Assembly: GCF_033978795.1 (NCBI RefSeq)
Contig: NC_084613.1
Location: 76,829,746 to 76,893,745, forward strand
DNA length: 64,000 nucleotides
Reading direction: 5' to 3'
From: Nerophis ophidion
Lineage: Eukaryota > Chordata > Actinopteri > Syngnathiformes > Syngnathidae
In this document: positions 21,898-34,052 of the stretch, piece after piece
How the letters are laid out: every line of letters starts with the position of its first letter
Numbering within the stretch: the first letter of the stretch is position 1
The notes under the pieces: model-generated
What the model saw: the letters and a program-made list of their open reading frames with translations, nothing else
Told to the model about the DNA's origin: nothing
Databases searched by the model: none
Translations under genes and position numbers: made by a program

Positions 21898-22700
21898 CAG
21901 TGGTTCTCAAATGGGGGTACGCATACCCCTTGAAGGTATGCCAAGGGGTACGTGAGATTTTTCAAAAATATTCTAAAAATAGCAACAATTCAAAAATCCT
22001 TTATAAATATATTAATTGAATAATACTTCAACAAAATATGAATGTAAGTTCATAAACTGTGAAAAGAAATGCAACAATGCAATATTCAGTGTTGACAGCT
22101 AGATTTTTTGTGGACACGTTCCATAAATATTGATGTTAAAGATTTCTTTTTTTGTGAAGAAATGTGGCCCTAGTGTGTGAATGTGAGTGTGAATGTTGTC
22201 TGTCTATCTGTGTTGGCCCTGCGATGAGATGGCGACTTGTCCAGGGTGTACCCCGCCTTCCGCCCGATTGTAGCTGAGATAGGCGCCAGCGCCCCCCGCG
22301 ACCCCAAAAGGGAATAAGCGGTAGAAAATGGATGGATGGATGTTTAGAATGAAGTTCCAGATGGATCTCTATTACAATCCCCAAAGAGGGCACTTTAAGT
22401 TGATGATTACTTCTATGTGTAGAAATCTTCATTTATAATTGAATCACTTGTTTACTTTTCAACAAGTTTTTTGTTATTTTTATATCTTTTTTTTCCAAAT
22501 AGTTCAAGAAAGACCACTACAAATGAGCAATATTTTGCACTGTTATATAATTTAATAAATCAGAAACTGATGACATAGTGCTGTATTTTATTTCTTTATA
22601 TCTTTTTTTCAACCAAAAATGCTTTGCTCTGATTAGGGGGTACTTGAATTAAAACATGTTCACAGGGGGTACATCACTGAAAAAAGGTTGAGAACCACTG
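21898..22700. mobile_element. hAT MITE with CAGTGGTTCTCAAA termini
   Basis: The ends CAGTGGTTCTCAAA and TTGAGAACCACTG are of the hAT-Charlie type. The perfect 8-bp duplication ATTTAAAT is at 21890-21897 and 22701-22708. It contains an S1 SINE piece at 22165-22342 and has no ORF of its own. Confidence 0.92.
22165..22342 (+). mobile_element. S1 SINE, 5'-truncated, inside the hAT MITE
   Basis: The sequence runs from GGCCCTAGTGTGTGAATG to AAAATGGATGGATGGATG and lacks the tRNA-like head. Confidence 0.85.
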
Positions 22701-23570
22701 ATTTAAATCAATGTTCAAGTAATTTTTTTTTTTTTTTAATTCTAAAGAATAATACATCAATTTTAATTTAATTCTTCATTTTAGCTTTTGTTTTTTCTAC
22801 GAAAAATATTTGTGAAATATTTCTTCAAACTTATGATTAACATTAAAAAAATATTCTGGAAAATCTTTAGAATCAAATTTAAATCTTATTTCAAAGTCTT
22901 TAAAATGTTTTTTTTTTTCATTTCTGGAAAATCTAGAAGAAATAATGATTTGTCTTTGTTAGAAATATAGCTTGGTCCAATTTGTTATATATTCTAACAA
23001 AATGCAGATTGGATTTTAACCTATTTAAAACATGTCATCAAAATTCTAAAATTAATCTTAATCAGGAAAAATTACTAATGATGTTTCATAAATTCTTTTT
23101 TTAATTTTTTCAAAAAGATTCGAATTAGCTAGTTTTTTTCTTCTTTATTTCGGTTGGATTTTGAATTTCAAAGAGTCGAAATTGAAGATAAACTATGTTT
23201 CAAAATGTAATTTTCATTTTTTTCCTGTTTTCTCCTCTTTTAAACCGTTCAATAAAGTGTTTTTTTTTCATCATTTATTCTCTACAAAAACCTTCCGTAA
23301 AAGGAAAAAAAATGTACGACGGAATGACAGACAGAAATACCCATTTTTTTTATATATATACCGGTACATAGATTTATTTATTAAAGGTAAATTGAGCAAA
23401 TTGGCTACTTCTGGCAATTTATTTAAGTGTGTATCAAACTGGTAGCCCTTCGCATTAATCAGTACCCAAGAAGTAGCTCTTGGTTTCAAAAAGGTTGTTA
23501 ACCCCTGCTCTACTGTCTTTACAAGCCTTGAGTCATATTCTTTTGAAATGACAGGTAGCGAACAATAAGG

Positions 23571-24776
23571 CAAGGGTCACCAACCTTTTTGAAACCAAGA
23601 GCTACTTCTTGGGTACTGATTAATGCGAAGGGCTACCAGTTTGATACACACTTAAATAAATTGCCAGAAACAGCCAATTTGCTCAATTTACCTTTAATAA
23701 ATAAATCAATATATATATGAAATGGGTATTTCTGTCCGTCATTCCGTCGTTTTTTTTTTTTTCTTTTACAGAAGGTTTTTTGTAGAGAATAAATGATGAT
23801 AAAAACACTTAATTGAACGGTTTAAAAGAGGAGAAAACACGCAAAAAATGAAAATTAAATTTTGAAACATAGTTTATCTTCTATTTCGACTCTTTAAAAT
23901 TCAACCGAAAAAAATGAAGAGAAACACAAACTAATTCGAATCTTTTTGAAAAAATTAAAAAATGAATTCATGGAACATCTTTAGTCATTTTCCCTGATTA
24001 ATATTAATTTTAGAATTTTGATGACATGTTTTAAATAGGTTAAAATCCAATCTGCACTTTGTTAGAATATATAACAAATTGGACCAAACTATATTTCTAA
24101 CAAAGACAAGTCATTATTTCTTCTAGATTTTCCAGAACAAATATTTTAAAATAAATTCAAAAGACTTGGAAATAAGATTTAAATTTGATTCTACAGATTT
24201 TCTAGATTTGCCAGAATACTTGTTTTGAATTTTAATCATAAGAAGTTTGAAGAAATATTTCACAAATATTCTTTGTCGAAAAAACAGAAGCTAAATTGAA
24301 GAATTAAATTAAAATGTATTTATTATTCTTTACAATAAAAATAAAAAAAAATACTTCAAAATGGATTTAAATTGTCAGGAAAGAAGAGGAAGGAATTTAA
24401 AAGGTAAAAAGGTATATGTGTTTAAAAATCCTAAAATCATTTTTAAGGTTGTATTTTTTTTCTCTAAAATTGTCTTTCTGAAAGTTATAAGAAAGAAAGC
24501 AAAAAAATAAATGAATTTATTTAAACAAGTGAAGACCAAGTCTTTAAAATATTTTCTTGGATTTTCAAATTCTATTTGAGTTTTGTCTCTCTTAGAATTA
24601 AAAATGTCGAGTAAAGCGAGACCAGCTTACTAGTAAATAAATAAAATTTAAAAAATAAAGGCAGCTCACTGGTAAGTGCTGCTGTTTGAGCTATTTTTAG
24701 AACAGGCCAGCGGGCGACTCATCTGGTCCTTTATGGGCGACCTGGTTCCCCGCGGCCACCGCGTTGGTGACCCCTG
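23571..24776 (-). mobile_element. hAT element (GGGGTCACCAA family), inverted copy
   Basis: The ends are CAAGGGTCACCAACC and GTTGGTGACCCCTG. The 8-bp duplication CAATAAGG is perfect (23563-23570 and 24777-24784). It is the reverse complement of the neighbour at 19981-23507, only 63 bp away. The ORF content is eroded. Confidence 0.93.
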
Positions 24777-24937
24777 CAATAAGGCAACTACATAATGCAC
24801 GACCCGATGCAAAAATATTTCCATTTTATATCACTATGTGTTCCTTTCCATAAAGAGCTGATAGACAAAGCACTATGTTTGTTGCCCAGCAACTTTGACA
24901 GCTGCAGTTGAGACCTTGGATGATGCACAGATCTTAA

Positions 24938-26028
24938 AGGCCTACTAAAACCCACTACTACCGACCACACAGTCTGATAGTTTATATATCAATGATGAAA
25001 TATTAACATTGCAACACATGCCAATATGGCCAGTTTAGTTTACTAAATTGCAACTTAAAATTTCGCGCGGAAGTATCATGCTAAAACATCACGGTATGAT
25101 GATGCGTGCGCGTGACGTCACGCATTGTAGAGAACATTTTGTTCCAGCACCGTTCACAGCTATAAGTCGTCTCTTTCCATTGCATAATTCCACAGTATTA
25201 TGGACATCTGTGTTGCTGAATCTTTTGCAATTTGTTCAATGAATAATGGAGACGTCAAAGAAGAAAGCTGTAGGTGGGAAGCAGTATATTGCGGCCGCCT
25301 TTAGCAACACAAGCACAGCCGGTGTTTCATGGTTTACATTCCCGAAAGATGACGGTGAAGCTTTACTATGGAACAGAGCGGTCAAGCGAACACGGTTGGA
25401 TTGGACCACACACACAAAGTAAAGTGTACTATGCAGCGATATTTTCGAAAAATCGTGTTTCGAAGAGGGTCCCTTGCGAAGGGCAGAGATGGGCATCGCC
25501 ACCACCCGTCGACTGGTGCTGAAGAAAGGTGCGGGGCCGACCTTTATGTTGTACAGGTACGACCATATAATCTCACTAAAACACTAGTAACACAATAAGC
25601 AGATAAGGGATTTTCCAGAATGATCCTAGTAAATGTGTCTAATAACATCTGAAACGCTCCCACTGTATAGTCTTTTTTTTTTTTTTTTCTCTAGTCCTTC
25701 ACTCTCACTTTCCTCGTCCACAAATCTTTCATCCTCGCTCAAATTAATGGGGAAATCATCGCTTTCCTCGGTCCGAATCGCTCTCGCTGCTGGTGGCCAT
25801 GATTGTAAACAATGTTCAGATGTGAGGAGCTCCCCAACCTGTGACGTCACGCACATATCGTCTGCTACTTCCGGTACAGGCAAGGCTTTAGTTACAAACT
25901 TTATCGTCGATGTTCTTTACTAAATAATTTCAGGAAAAATATGGCAATATCGCTAAATGATCAAGTATGACAGATAGAATGGACCTGCTATCCCCGTTTA
26001 AATAAGAAAATCTCATTTCAGTAGTAAT
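24938..26028. mobile_element. K1 TTAA-target transposon with two convergent ORF remnants
   Basis: TTAA stands at both ends (24934-24937 and 26029-26032). The left terminus is AGGCCTACTAAAA; the right one has decayed. The plus strand from ATG at 25246 encodes a THAP-like remnant: FSNTSTAGVSWFTFPKD, then LLWNRAVKRTRLDW, and after a stop SVLCSD. Cysteines expected near the start are lost. The minus strand from ATG at 25800 encodes an acidic segment with INLSEDERFVDEESESEG after a frameshift. TGACGTCA occurs 126 bp upstream of the first ATG (25113-25120) and 42 bp upstream of the second (25842-25849). Kolobok or piggyBac ancestry is possible; THAP favours Kolobok. Confidence 0.8.
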
Positions 26029-26047
26029 TTAAGGTTTGTTATTTTTA

Positions 26048-26197
26048 ACCCTCATCCATCCATTTCCTACCGCTTGTCCCTTTTGGGGAGGGGGTGGGGG
26101 GTGGAACCAATCTCAGCTGCACATGGACAAGTCGCCACCTCATCACAGGGCCAACACAAATAGACAAGACAACATTCTCACACAAGGGCCAATTTAG
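26048..26197 (-). mobile_element. S1 SINE, split by a K1 element
   Basis: The tail CCATCCATTTCCTACCGC and body run to GGGCCAATTTA. The rest (TGTTGCCAATCAACC) resumes at 27271 after the K1 element. Confidence 0.8.
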
Positions 26198-27266
26198 AGG
26201 CCTAGTGAAACCGACTACTACCGACCACGCAGTCTGATAGTTTATATATCAATGATGAAATATTAACATTACAACACATGCCAATACTAAAGTGCAATTT
26301 TAAATTTCGCGCCGAAAAATCCTGCTGAAAACGTCTCGGTTTAATGACGCCTGCGCGTGACGTCACGGGTTGTAGAGGACATTTTGTGCCAGCATCGTGC
26401 CCAGCTATTAAGTCATCTGTTTTCATCGCAAAATTCCACAATATTCTGGACTTCTGTGTTGGTTAATCTTTTGCAATTTGTTCAATGAACAATGGAGACA
26501 TCAAAGAAGAAAGCTGAAGGTGGGAAGCGAAGTATTGCGGCCGACTTTAGCAACACAAACACAGCCGGTGTTTCATTGTTTACATTCCCGAAAGATGACA
26601 GTCAAGCTTTACTACGGAACAGAGATGTCAAGCGAACATGATTGGATTGAAACACACACAAAGTACAGTGTACTATGCAGCGACCATTTTTACCATTCTG
26701 TATTCTGAAGGCGATCTATGTCGTGTGCTACTCCAGCATCAATATCAGCAGCGTCCTCCTGACCGTCAGCGTCAGGTTCAAAGCGGTATGGCTCTATCCC
26801 TTGTTGCGGTTGGGCCTGCCACCCCCACGGCTGCCACGGCGCCTCTCACAGCATCTTCCCTATCTGAATCGCTCCCACTGCCCTCTAGTCCTTTTTTTTT
26901 TTTTTTTTTTCCTATTACTTCACTCTCACTTTCCTAATCCACAAATCTTTCATCCTCGCTCAAATTAATGGGGAAATCGTCGCCATCTCGGTCCGAATCG
27001 CTCTCGCTGCTGGTGGCCATGATTGTAAACAATGTTCAGATGTGAGGAGCTCCCCAACCCGTGACGTCACGCGCATATCGTCTGCTACTTCCAGTACAGG
27101 CAAGACTTTTTTTTTATCAGCACCAAAAGTTGCAAACTTTATCGTCGATGTTCTCTACTAAAGTATTTCAGCAAAAATATTGCGATATCGCAAAATGATC
27201 AAGTAGGACACATAGAATGGACCTGCTATCCCCGTTTGAATAAGAAAATCACATTTCAGTAAGCCT
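26198..27266. mobile_element. K1 TTAA-target transposon inside a SINE
   Basis: The left end is AGGCCTAGTGAAAC and the right end TTTCAGTAAGCCT, followed by TTAA (27267-27270). The left target reads TTAG, either mutated or a variant site. The THAP-like remnant begins at ATG 26492 (FSNTNTAGV, FTFPKD). The acidic remnant is on the minus strand. TGACGTCA palindromes lie at 26358-26365 and 27062-27069. The inner part is longer than in the neighbour, with a segment near 26700-26890 that may be part of a second exon. Confidence 0.8.
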
Positions 27267-27413
27267 TTAATGTTGCCAATCAACCTATCCCCAGGTGCAT
27301 ACCGTTAAGGCATTTGTTTTCAATTCTTTTTATTGATTTTTTTTATAGTTTGCTTAACTGCAGCAATCATTTATTGATGAAACAAACCTTATTGTACTTG
27401 TGGTCTATTTCAG

Positions 27414-27603
27414 TGGTTCTCAAATTAGTTAGTGCTGCAAGGGGTTCTCAGTATTTGTTCTGTTGTGTTACGGTGCGGTTCTCCCGAAATATGTTTGTCA
27501 TTCTTGTTTGGTGTGGCGCATATTTGTAACAGTGTTGAAGTTGTTTATAAGGCCACCCTCAGTGTGACCTGTATGGCTGTTGATCAAGTATGCCTTGCGT
27601 TCA

Positions 27604-27659
<56 letters not shown>

Positions 27660-27850
27660 CCGCATATACTATATGACAGTGCCGACATGCTGTTTGTATG
27701 GAGGAAAAGCAGAAGTGACAACACGTTGTAGAGGACGCTAAAGGGTGGAAATCCGGAGAAATTCGGGAGAATGGTTGCCCTGGGAGATTTTCGGGAGGGG
27801 CAATGAAATTCGGGAGTCTCTCTGAAAAATCGGGAGGGTTGGCAAGTATG
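27414..27850 (-). mobile_element. hAT-derived mosaic with (GT)n repeat
   Basis: The left end reads CAGTGGTTCTCAAA, as in the MITE at 21898. The right end GGTTGGCAAGTATG is that of the family at 8322, and the body is the shared core. A (GT)n run at 27605-27655 interrupts it. Confidence 0.65.
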
Positions 27851-28541
27851 CGTTAGATACTGTCTGGTGTGCCTTGGGAGATTATGTAATTTCACCTTAT
27901 TGCGTTAAAAATATTTTCTGCAAACCAATAATTATAATCCGCAAATGTTCCAGAGTTCGGGTGCGGTCGAGCAGAAAGCCCGGCGGCCCATTGTTTGTAA
28001 GTTTGTCCTGATAGGTTTGAGGAGCAGAGGATGCGGGTAGGAGGTTGTGTACAATAAGGTAAATTAAGACTCTGTTGAAGGGGAGGCACGTAGGTAAGAC
28101 AGCCCACAAAACTGTGCATCTTGAAAAGATGGTGAGAAAACGGTTTGTAAAACATAATCAATGTAAAATGTTGACCAAAGAACAACCATTACTTGTTATG
28201 TAGACCACTACGAAGTGTTTTATAGGTAGAAAAATACATCTTGTGGTTGACAAAAGCCGTGGTTCCATTTCTCTCTGACACACAAAGTCGTCACGCTGAA
28301 CACGTCGATGGTGACACACTCAGCCTTGATGTGTAAGCTTTTAGAAAAATGCACCTCTGCTTTGAGGCACACCGGGTGGGTTTTATCCTTATTGCACCTT
28401 GTTATGCTCCCTGCTCAACCGCTGCTGTCTTTCAGGCTGTAATTGATGCCTTCAGACTGATTGAGTGCTTGTTATAAACCACATTAGATGTTGAGCTTCA
28501 TCTCTCTCTCTCTCTCTCTCTCTACCTTCAGATCTCCATGC
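27851..28541. other. Unique intergenic DNA ending in a CT repeat
   Basis: No gene is supported. 28380-28500 looks slowly evolving (TGTAATTGATGCCTTCAGAC) and might be conserved non-coding DNA. (TC)n lies at 28501-28523. Confidence 0.35.
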
Positions 28542-28549
28542 ATCTAATG

Positions 28550-29555
28550 CAGGGTTCACCAACATGGTGCCCGCGGGCAGCAGGTAGCCCGTAAGGACCA
28601 GATGAGTAGCCCGCTGGATTGTTCTAAAAATAGCTCAAATAGCAGCACTTACCAGTGAGCTGCCTCTATTTTTTAAAATGTATTTATTTCCTAGCAAGCT
28701 GGTCTCTCTTTGCTCGACATTTTTAATTCTAAGAGAGACAAAACTCAAATAGAATTTGAAAATCCAAGACAATATTTCAAAGACTTGGTCTTCACTTGTT
28801 TAAATAAATTCATTTCTTTTTTTAACTTTGCTTCTTATAACTTTCAAAAAGACAATTTTAGAGAAAAAATACAACCATAAAAATGATTTTAGGATTTTTA
28901 AACAAAATCAATGTTCAAGTAATTTATTTATTTTTATTGTAAAGAATAATAAATACATTTTAATTTAATTCTTCATTTTAGCTTCAGTTTTTTTGACGTA
29001 GAACATTTGTGAAATATTTTTTCAAACTTATTATGATTAAAATAAAAAAAAATATTCTAGCAAATCAATCTTTGTTATATATTCTAACAAATTGCAAATT
29101 GGATTTTAACCTATTTAAAACATGTAATCAAAATTCTGAAAATAATCTTAATCAGGAAAAATTACTAATGATGTTCATTAATTCTTCTTTTAATTTTTTC
29201 AAAAAGATTCGAATTAGCTAGTCTCTTCATTTTTTTCAGTTGAATTTTGAATTTTAAAGAGTCAAAATTGAAGATAAACTTTCATTTTTTTCGTGTTTTC
29301 TCCTTTTTTAAACCGGGTTTTTTTCATCATTTATTCTCTACAAAAAACCTTCCGTAAAAGGAAAAAAAATGTACGACGGAATGACAGACAGATATACCCA
29401 TTTTTTTATATATATATAGATGTATTTATTAAAGGTAAATTGAACAAATCGGCTATTTCTGGCAATTTATTTAAGTGTGTATCAAACTGGTAGCCCTTCG
29501 CATTAATCAGTACCCAAGAAGTAGCTCTTCGTTTCAAAAAGGTTGGTGACCCTTG
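28550..29555 (+). mobile_element. hAT element (GGGGTCACCAA family)
   Basis: The ends are CAGGGTTCACCAAC and GGTTGGTGACCCTTG, with a perfect 8-bp duplication ATCTAATG (28542-28549 and 29556-29563). This is the cleanest plus-strand copy of the family and shows what the copy at 19981 looks like without its insertions. No intact ORF. Confidence 0.93.
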
Positions 29556-29770
29556 ATCTAATGTAATCCTTCCCAAGCCAGCCCGTCTTTTTTAATTTTC
29601 CAAAAAGATATCCAAAGACCTCTGTAACGAATGTGTAAGTACAGAGAAATTCCGTGACCTTGTATACTTGTCTTTGCAAAGTTGAGGTTTAAGCTTATGT
29701 TGAGTACTGTGCATTTTCTAAGGAAGATTGTTTCCACCACTATTGACAAAATGAGCAGAAAAACCTACAA

Positions 29771-30939
29771 CTACAAATGCCCGATAATTTCCTACTGCCG
29801 ATATTATCACCCGATAAATGCTTTCAAATGTAATATCGGAAATTATCGGTATCTGTTTCAAAAAGTAAAATGTATGACTTTTTAAAACGCCGCTCTACGG
29901 AGTGGTACTCAGACGTAGGGAGAAGTACAGAGCGCCAATAAACCTTAACGCCACTGCCTTAGCGTGCCGGCCCAATCACATATCTACGGCTTTTCACACA
30001 CATAAGTGAATGCAACGCATACTTGGTCAACAGCCATACACTGAGGGTGGCCATACAAACAACCTTAACACTGTTACAAATATGCGCCGATCAGCACGGT
30101 CGCAGAGGGATTAGTGCAGCTGCCTCACAACGCATTGTCCTGAGTAGTCCTGGGTTCAATCCCGGGCTCGGGATCTTTCTGTGTGTAGTTTGCATGTTCT
30201 CCCCGTGACCGCATGGGTTCCCTCCGGGTACTCCGGCTTCCTCCCACCTCCAAAAACGTGTACCTGGGGATAGGTTGATTGGCAACACTAAATGTGTGAA
30301 TGTGAGTGTGAATGTTGTCTGTCTATCTGTGTTGGCTCTGCGATGAGGTGGCAACTTGTCCAGAGTGCCTTCCGCCCGAATGCAGCTGAGATAGGCTGCA
30401 GCGATCCCCCGTGTCCCCAAAAGGGACAAGCGGTAGAAATGGATGGATGGACAAATATGCGCCACACTGTGAACCCACACCAAACAAAAATGACAAACAC
30501 AATTCGGGAGTACATCTGCACTGTAACACAACAGAACAAATACCCTGAACCCCTTGCAACACTCACTCTTCCGGGACGCAACGATACCCCCCCCCCCAAC
30601 CCCGCCCATCTCAACCTCCTCATGCTCTCTCAGGGTGAGCATGTCCCAAATTCCAAGCTGCTGTTTTGAGGCATTTAAAAAAAAAAAAGACTTTGTGACT
30701 TCAATAATAAATATGGCAGTGCCATGTTGGCCTTTTTTCCCCCCATAATTTCGAGTTGATTTATATTGGAAAACTTTGTTACATTTTTAATGCATCCAGC
30801 GGGGCATCACAACAGAATTAGGCATAATAATGTGTTATTTCCACAACTGTATACATCTGTATAGGTTGATATCGGAATCGGTAATTAAGAGTTGGACAAT
30901 ATCGGATAATGGCAAAAAAAACATTATCTTACATCTCTA
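29771..30939. mobile_element. hAT element (GATGTCCGATA-type family) with nested SINE
   Basis: The left end contains CCGATAATTTCC and the right end CTTACATCTCTA. The flanks CCTACAAC and CCTATAAC match at 7 of 8 positions. The inner segment around ATATGCGCCACACTGTGAAC is shared with hAT copies having other ends. An S1 SINE is inserted at 30089-30450. Confidence 0.8.
30089..30450 (+). mobile_element. S1 SINE, full-length, with 13-bp target duplication
   Basis: ACAAATATGCGCC flanks the 362-bp element exactly (30076-30088 and 30451-30463). The head has an A-box-like GATTAGTGCAGCTG and a B-box-like GGTTCAATCCC, showing tRNA ancestry. The end AGCGGTAGAAATGGATGGAT resembles the end of the Rex3-like LINE, a likely source of its reverse transcriptase. 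Confidence 0.93.
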
Positions 30940-30954
30940 CCTATAACCCTCAAT

Positions 30955-31530
30955 CTACGTAGGCCTGGGCTCGTAACAAATTTTGCTTGACGATGTGTTA
31001 ACCTACAAATTCTTGTTCATAAACGATATTACTGCCATTATTTTTTTGGGACTAAATTAACCACTGATATAATAATACACACTGTAATAATGCAGGTATA
31101 CCCTTTTAAATGCAATAAACATGCACTATTGTACATTTTGACATTGTAATTGGAATGTAAAATTTTAAATATCCAAATTAAAGGTGCTGTTTGCAGCTTC
31201 CTCAGAGTAAAATTTTTCAAAGCAAAACTTTATAACAAGCACACAGACTAGCTTATGTTACTTTTAATGGTCAAGAGAACACATTTGAAACAACAAACAA
31301 TTTAAGGTAATGTTGTTGTTTTGATAGATCGTACATTCAGTGACAGTTAACACTGGCTATCCAAATGGCTATAATTAGCTAACAACACCTACATTTAAAG
31401 CACGTTGATGTGTTACATCATAGTGTACGAGAAGCCGTGAGAGGGCGGCATATAGTGTGTAAAATACATTGAAAATTTGTCGCAGGACAAATGATCAGGT
31501 GTTGACTGGTCCGCAGCTACAAATAGGTTG
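30955..31530. mobile_element. hAT-like remnant ending GTTGGGGACCACTG
   Basis: The right end GTTGGGGACCACTG is a known type of hAT terminus, also seen at 37553. The left limit is uncertain and no ORF is present. Confidence 0.45.
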
Positions 31531-31561
31531 GGGACCACTGATCTATACAACTAAGAAATTA

Positions 31562-32061
31562 CCGTATTTTTCGGACTATAGGTCGCAGTTTTTTTCATAG
31601 TTTGGCCAGAGGTGCGACTTATACTCAGGAGCGACTTATGTGTGAAATTATTAACACGTTACCGTAAAATAGCAAATAATATTATTTAGCTCATTCACGT
31701 AAGAGACTGGACGTATAAGATTTCATGGGATTTAGCGATTAGGAGTGACAGATTGTTTGGTAAAAGTATAGCATGTTCTGTATGTTATAGTTATTTGAAT
31801 GACTCTTACCATAATATGTTACGTTAACATACCAGGCACCTTCTCAGTTGGTTATTTATGTGTCATATAACGTACACTTATTCAGCCTGTTGTTCACTAT
31901 TCTTTATTTACTTTAAATGCCTTTCAAATGTCTTGGTGTTGGGTTTTATGAAGTAAATTTCCCCAAAAATGCGACTTATACTGCAGTGCGACTTATATAT
32001 GTTTTTTTCCTTCTTTATTATGCATTTTCGGCAGGTGCGACTTATACTCCGAAAGATACGG
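31562..32061. mobile_element. Pogo-like MITE (CCGTATTTTTCGG termini)
   Basis: The inverted ends CCGTATTTTTCGGACTAT and its partner CTCCGAAAGATACGG are flanked by TA on both sides. TA duplications place it in the Tc1/mariner/pogo group. The fuller copy at 62791 keeps a trace of a pogo-type N-terminus, which this 500-bp copy lacks. Confidence 0.8.
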
Positions 32062-32118
32062 TATATAACATACATACAATGTGCTTCTGTCAGCAGCTAC
32101 AAGTGTTATGGTACAAAA

Positions 32119-32967
32119 TAGGGCTGGGCGATATGGCCTTTTTTTAATATCGCAATTTGTTTAGGCCAAATCGTGATAAACGATATATATATCGATATTT
32201 GCCTTTGCCTTGAATTAACACTTTATACATATAATCACAGCAGTGTGATGATTCTATGTGTCTACATTAAGACATTCTTCTTCATACTGCATTAATATAT
32301 GCTCATTTTAAACTTTCACGCAGAGAAGGAAATCACAACTAAAAAAAAATCACTATTTTTTCATACGGTGTTGATCTGGAAATGTTTGCGTCGGCATTTT
32401 TTATGGTGTGGTTTGTGTGGCACCGAATGGAGATGTTGACATGTGGAGTAAGCACTCTTCATTCTCTAGCAGGTGACTTTTCAAATGATGCTACATATTC
32501 GCAGTAATGCTACTTTTTGTGTGGCAAAGCTTGTGCCCCACATTTGAGAAATTAAAGTTGTCCATTCGACATATTCCCACTTGAAACCGAACCACCGCCA
32601 AAGGATAGGCCCCCTGCTGTTTTTCTTGGGAATTAATTCTTCCTTATTTTTTTTTACCAGATTCGCACCTTCTTTCTCTCGTATTACCACCTGCACCACA
32701 ACTACCCACACTGCTACCTCTCTGCTCTGTGAGGGCGTATACGCATGTGACGTATGACATTACAGTTTGTGACGTGTGTAAGAAGGTGCGCTTGCTGTCT
32801 GTGAGAAGGAGAGACAAGAAAGAGTGAGGAGAGCTCTAGTGTATTGCCAGCAGCTAAAAGCTACTGCTTGAGAACGTATACTCGAATATCACGATATAGT
32901 CGTTTTCTATATCTCACAGAGACAAACCTGCGTTATGTCGAGTATATCGATATATCGCCCAGCCCTA
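32119..32967. mobile_element. hAT MITE (TAGGGCTGGGCGATAT family)
   Basis: 16-bp inverted ends TAGGGCTGGGCGATAT and a perfect 8-bp duplication GTACAAAA (32111-32118 and 32968-32975) define it. It is an internally deleted relative of the element at 43552-45073. Confidence 0.94.
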
Positions 32968-32975
32968 GTACAAAA

Positions 32976-33518
32976 GTATTATTTGGAAAAGTGTATGATA
33001 TTACTCAGTAAAACAGAAATATAGCAACCATAATATTATTCATTATTTAAAACTTTCATGTAGGGCTAGGCTGATAAATCAATAAGCCAAAATAATGCAA
33101 TGATAAATGAAAATGAACTGGATAACTTAACGTTTTGTTTGTCTCTTGCTTCCAAGCAGGGTGCAAGAGGTTTCACTCTGTGCATGGCTCTGAGCACTTG
33201 AAGCACATTCATTCATTGGCAAAATTAAACAAAAAACGTGAACCCTCCTGTGAGTCATCCACAATCTAGTTTTAAACAGCGACAGAGGCTAGCTAGTTGC
33301 TGGAGAGAAGCACCTCAAGATAACAATAAATAGGACGAAAACCGATGATTGCAAAGCAAAATGGGTTGAGGCAATATTTTGGCTTCAAATGAGGCTGTAT
33401 GCAGAATTTTTGGGAAATCGAGGGCAAAAGACTGCATTCAAAGATGTTTAGTTCCTGGTACCTGGGAATCGATAACAGTACCAATTTTCAGTAATTTTGA
33501 GTGTTATTAAATGTTAAT
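32976..33518. other. Unassigned intergenic DNA
   Basis: I recognise no repeat and no coding potential apart from a short ORF without known motifs. Confidence 0.3.
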
Positions 33519-33531
33519 TGTTTAACAAAAC

Positions 33532-33916
33532 GAGGCTTCACGGTGCCAGAGGGGTTAGTGCGTTTGCCTCACAATACGAAGGTCCTGCAGTCCTGGGTTC
33601 AAATCCAGGCTCGGGATCTTTCTGTGTGGAGTTTGCATGTTCTCCCCGTGAATGCGTGGGTTCCCTCCGGGTACTCCGGCTTCCTCCCACCTCCAAAGAC
33701 ATGCACCTGGGGGTAGGTTGATTGGCAACACTAAATTGGCCCTAGTGTGTGAATGTGAGTGTGAATGTTGTCTGTCTATCTGTGTTGGCCCTGCGATGAG
33801 GTGGTGACTTGTCCAGGGTGTACCCCGGCTTCCGCCCGATTGTAGCTGAGCTAGGCGCCAGCGCCCCCCGCGACCCCAAAAGGGAATAAGCGGTAGAAAA
33901 TGGATGGATGGATGGA
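33532..33916 (+). mobile_element. S1 SINE, full-length, with 13-bp target duplication
   Basis: TGTTTAACAAAAC occurs at 33519-33531 and 33917-33929. The head GAGGCTTCACGGTGCCAGAG includes the A-box region, and GGTTCAAATCC is the B box. This is one of the best-preserved S1 copies in the window. Confidence 0.93.
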
Positions 33917-34052
33917 TGTTTAACAAAACAATCTCCATTTTTTTATAAATCATAACATTTAACAGTGACCTGGTTATAACTGTGCTATTTTATTGTTATA
34001 TCTTGATTTCTTACTACATTTCTTAGTTTCATTTTCAAGTGTTATATAGCAG

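Larger units (their letters stand above)
19981..23507 (+). mobile_element. hAT element (GGGGTCACCAA family) with three nested insertions
   Basis: The left end is TAGGGGTCACCAAG and the right end GGTTGTTAACCCCTG. The body matches the cleaner copies at 23571-24776 (inverted) and 28550-29555. No clean 8-bp duplication is visible here. Insertions at 20437-20490, 20536-21353 and 21898-22700 each have their own target duplications. With these removed the host is roughly 1.8 kb. No transposase ORF survives. Confidence 0.85.
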
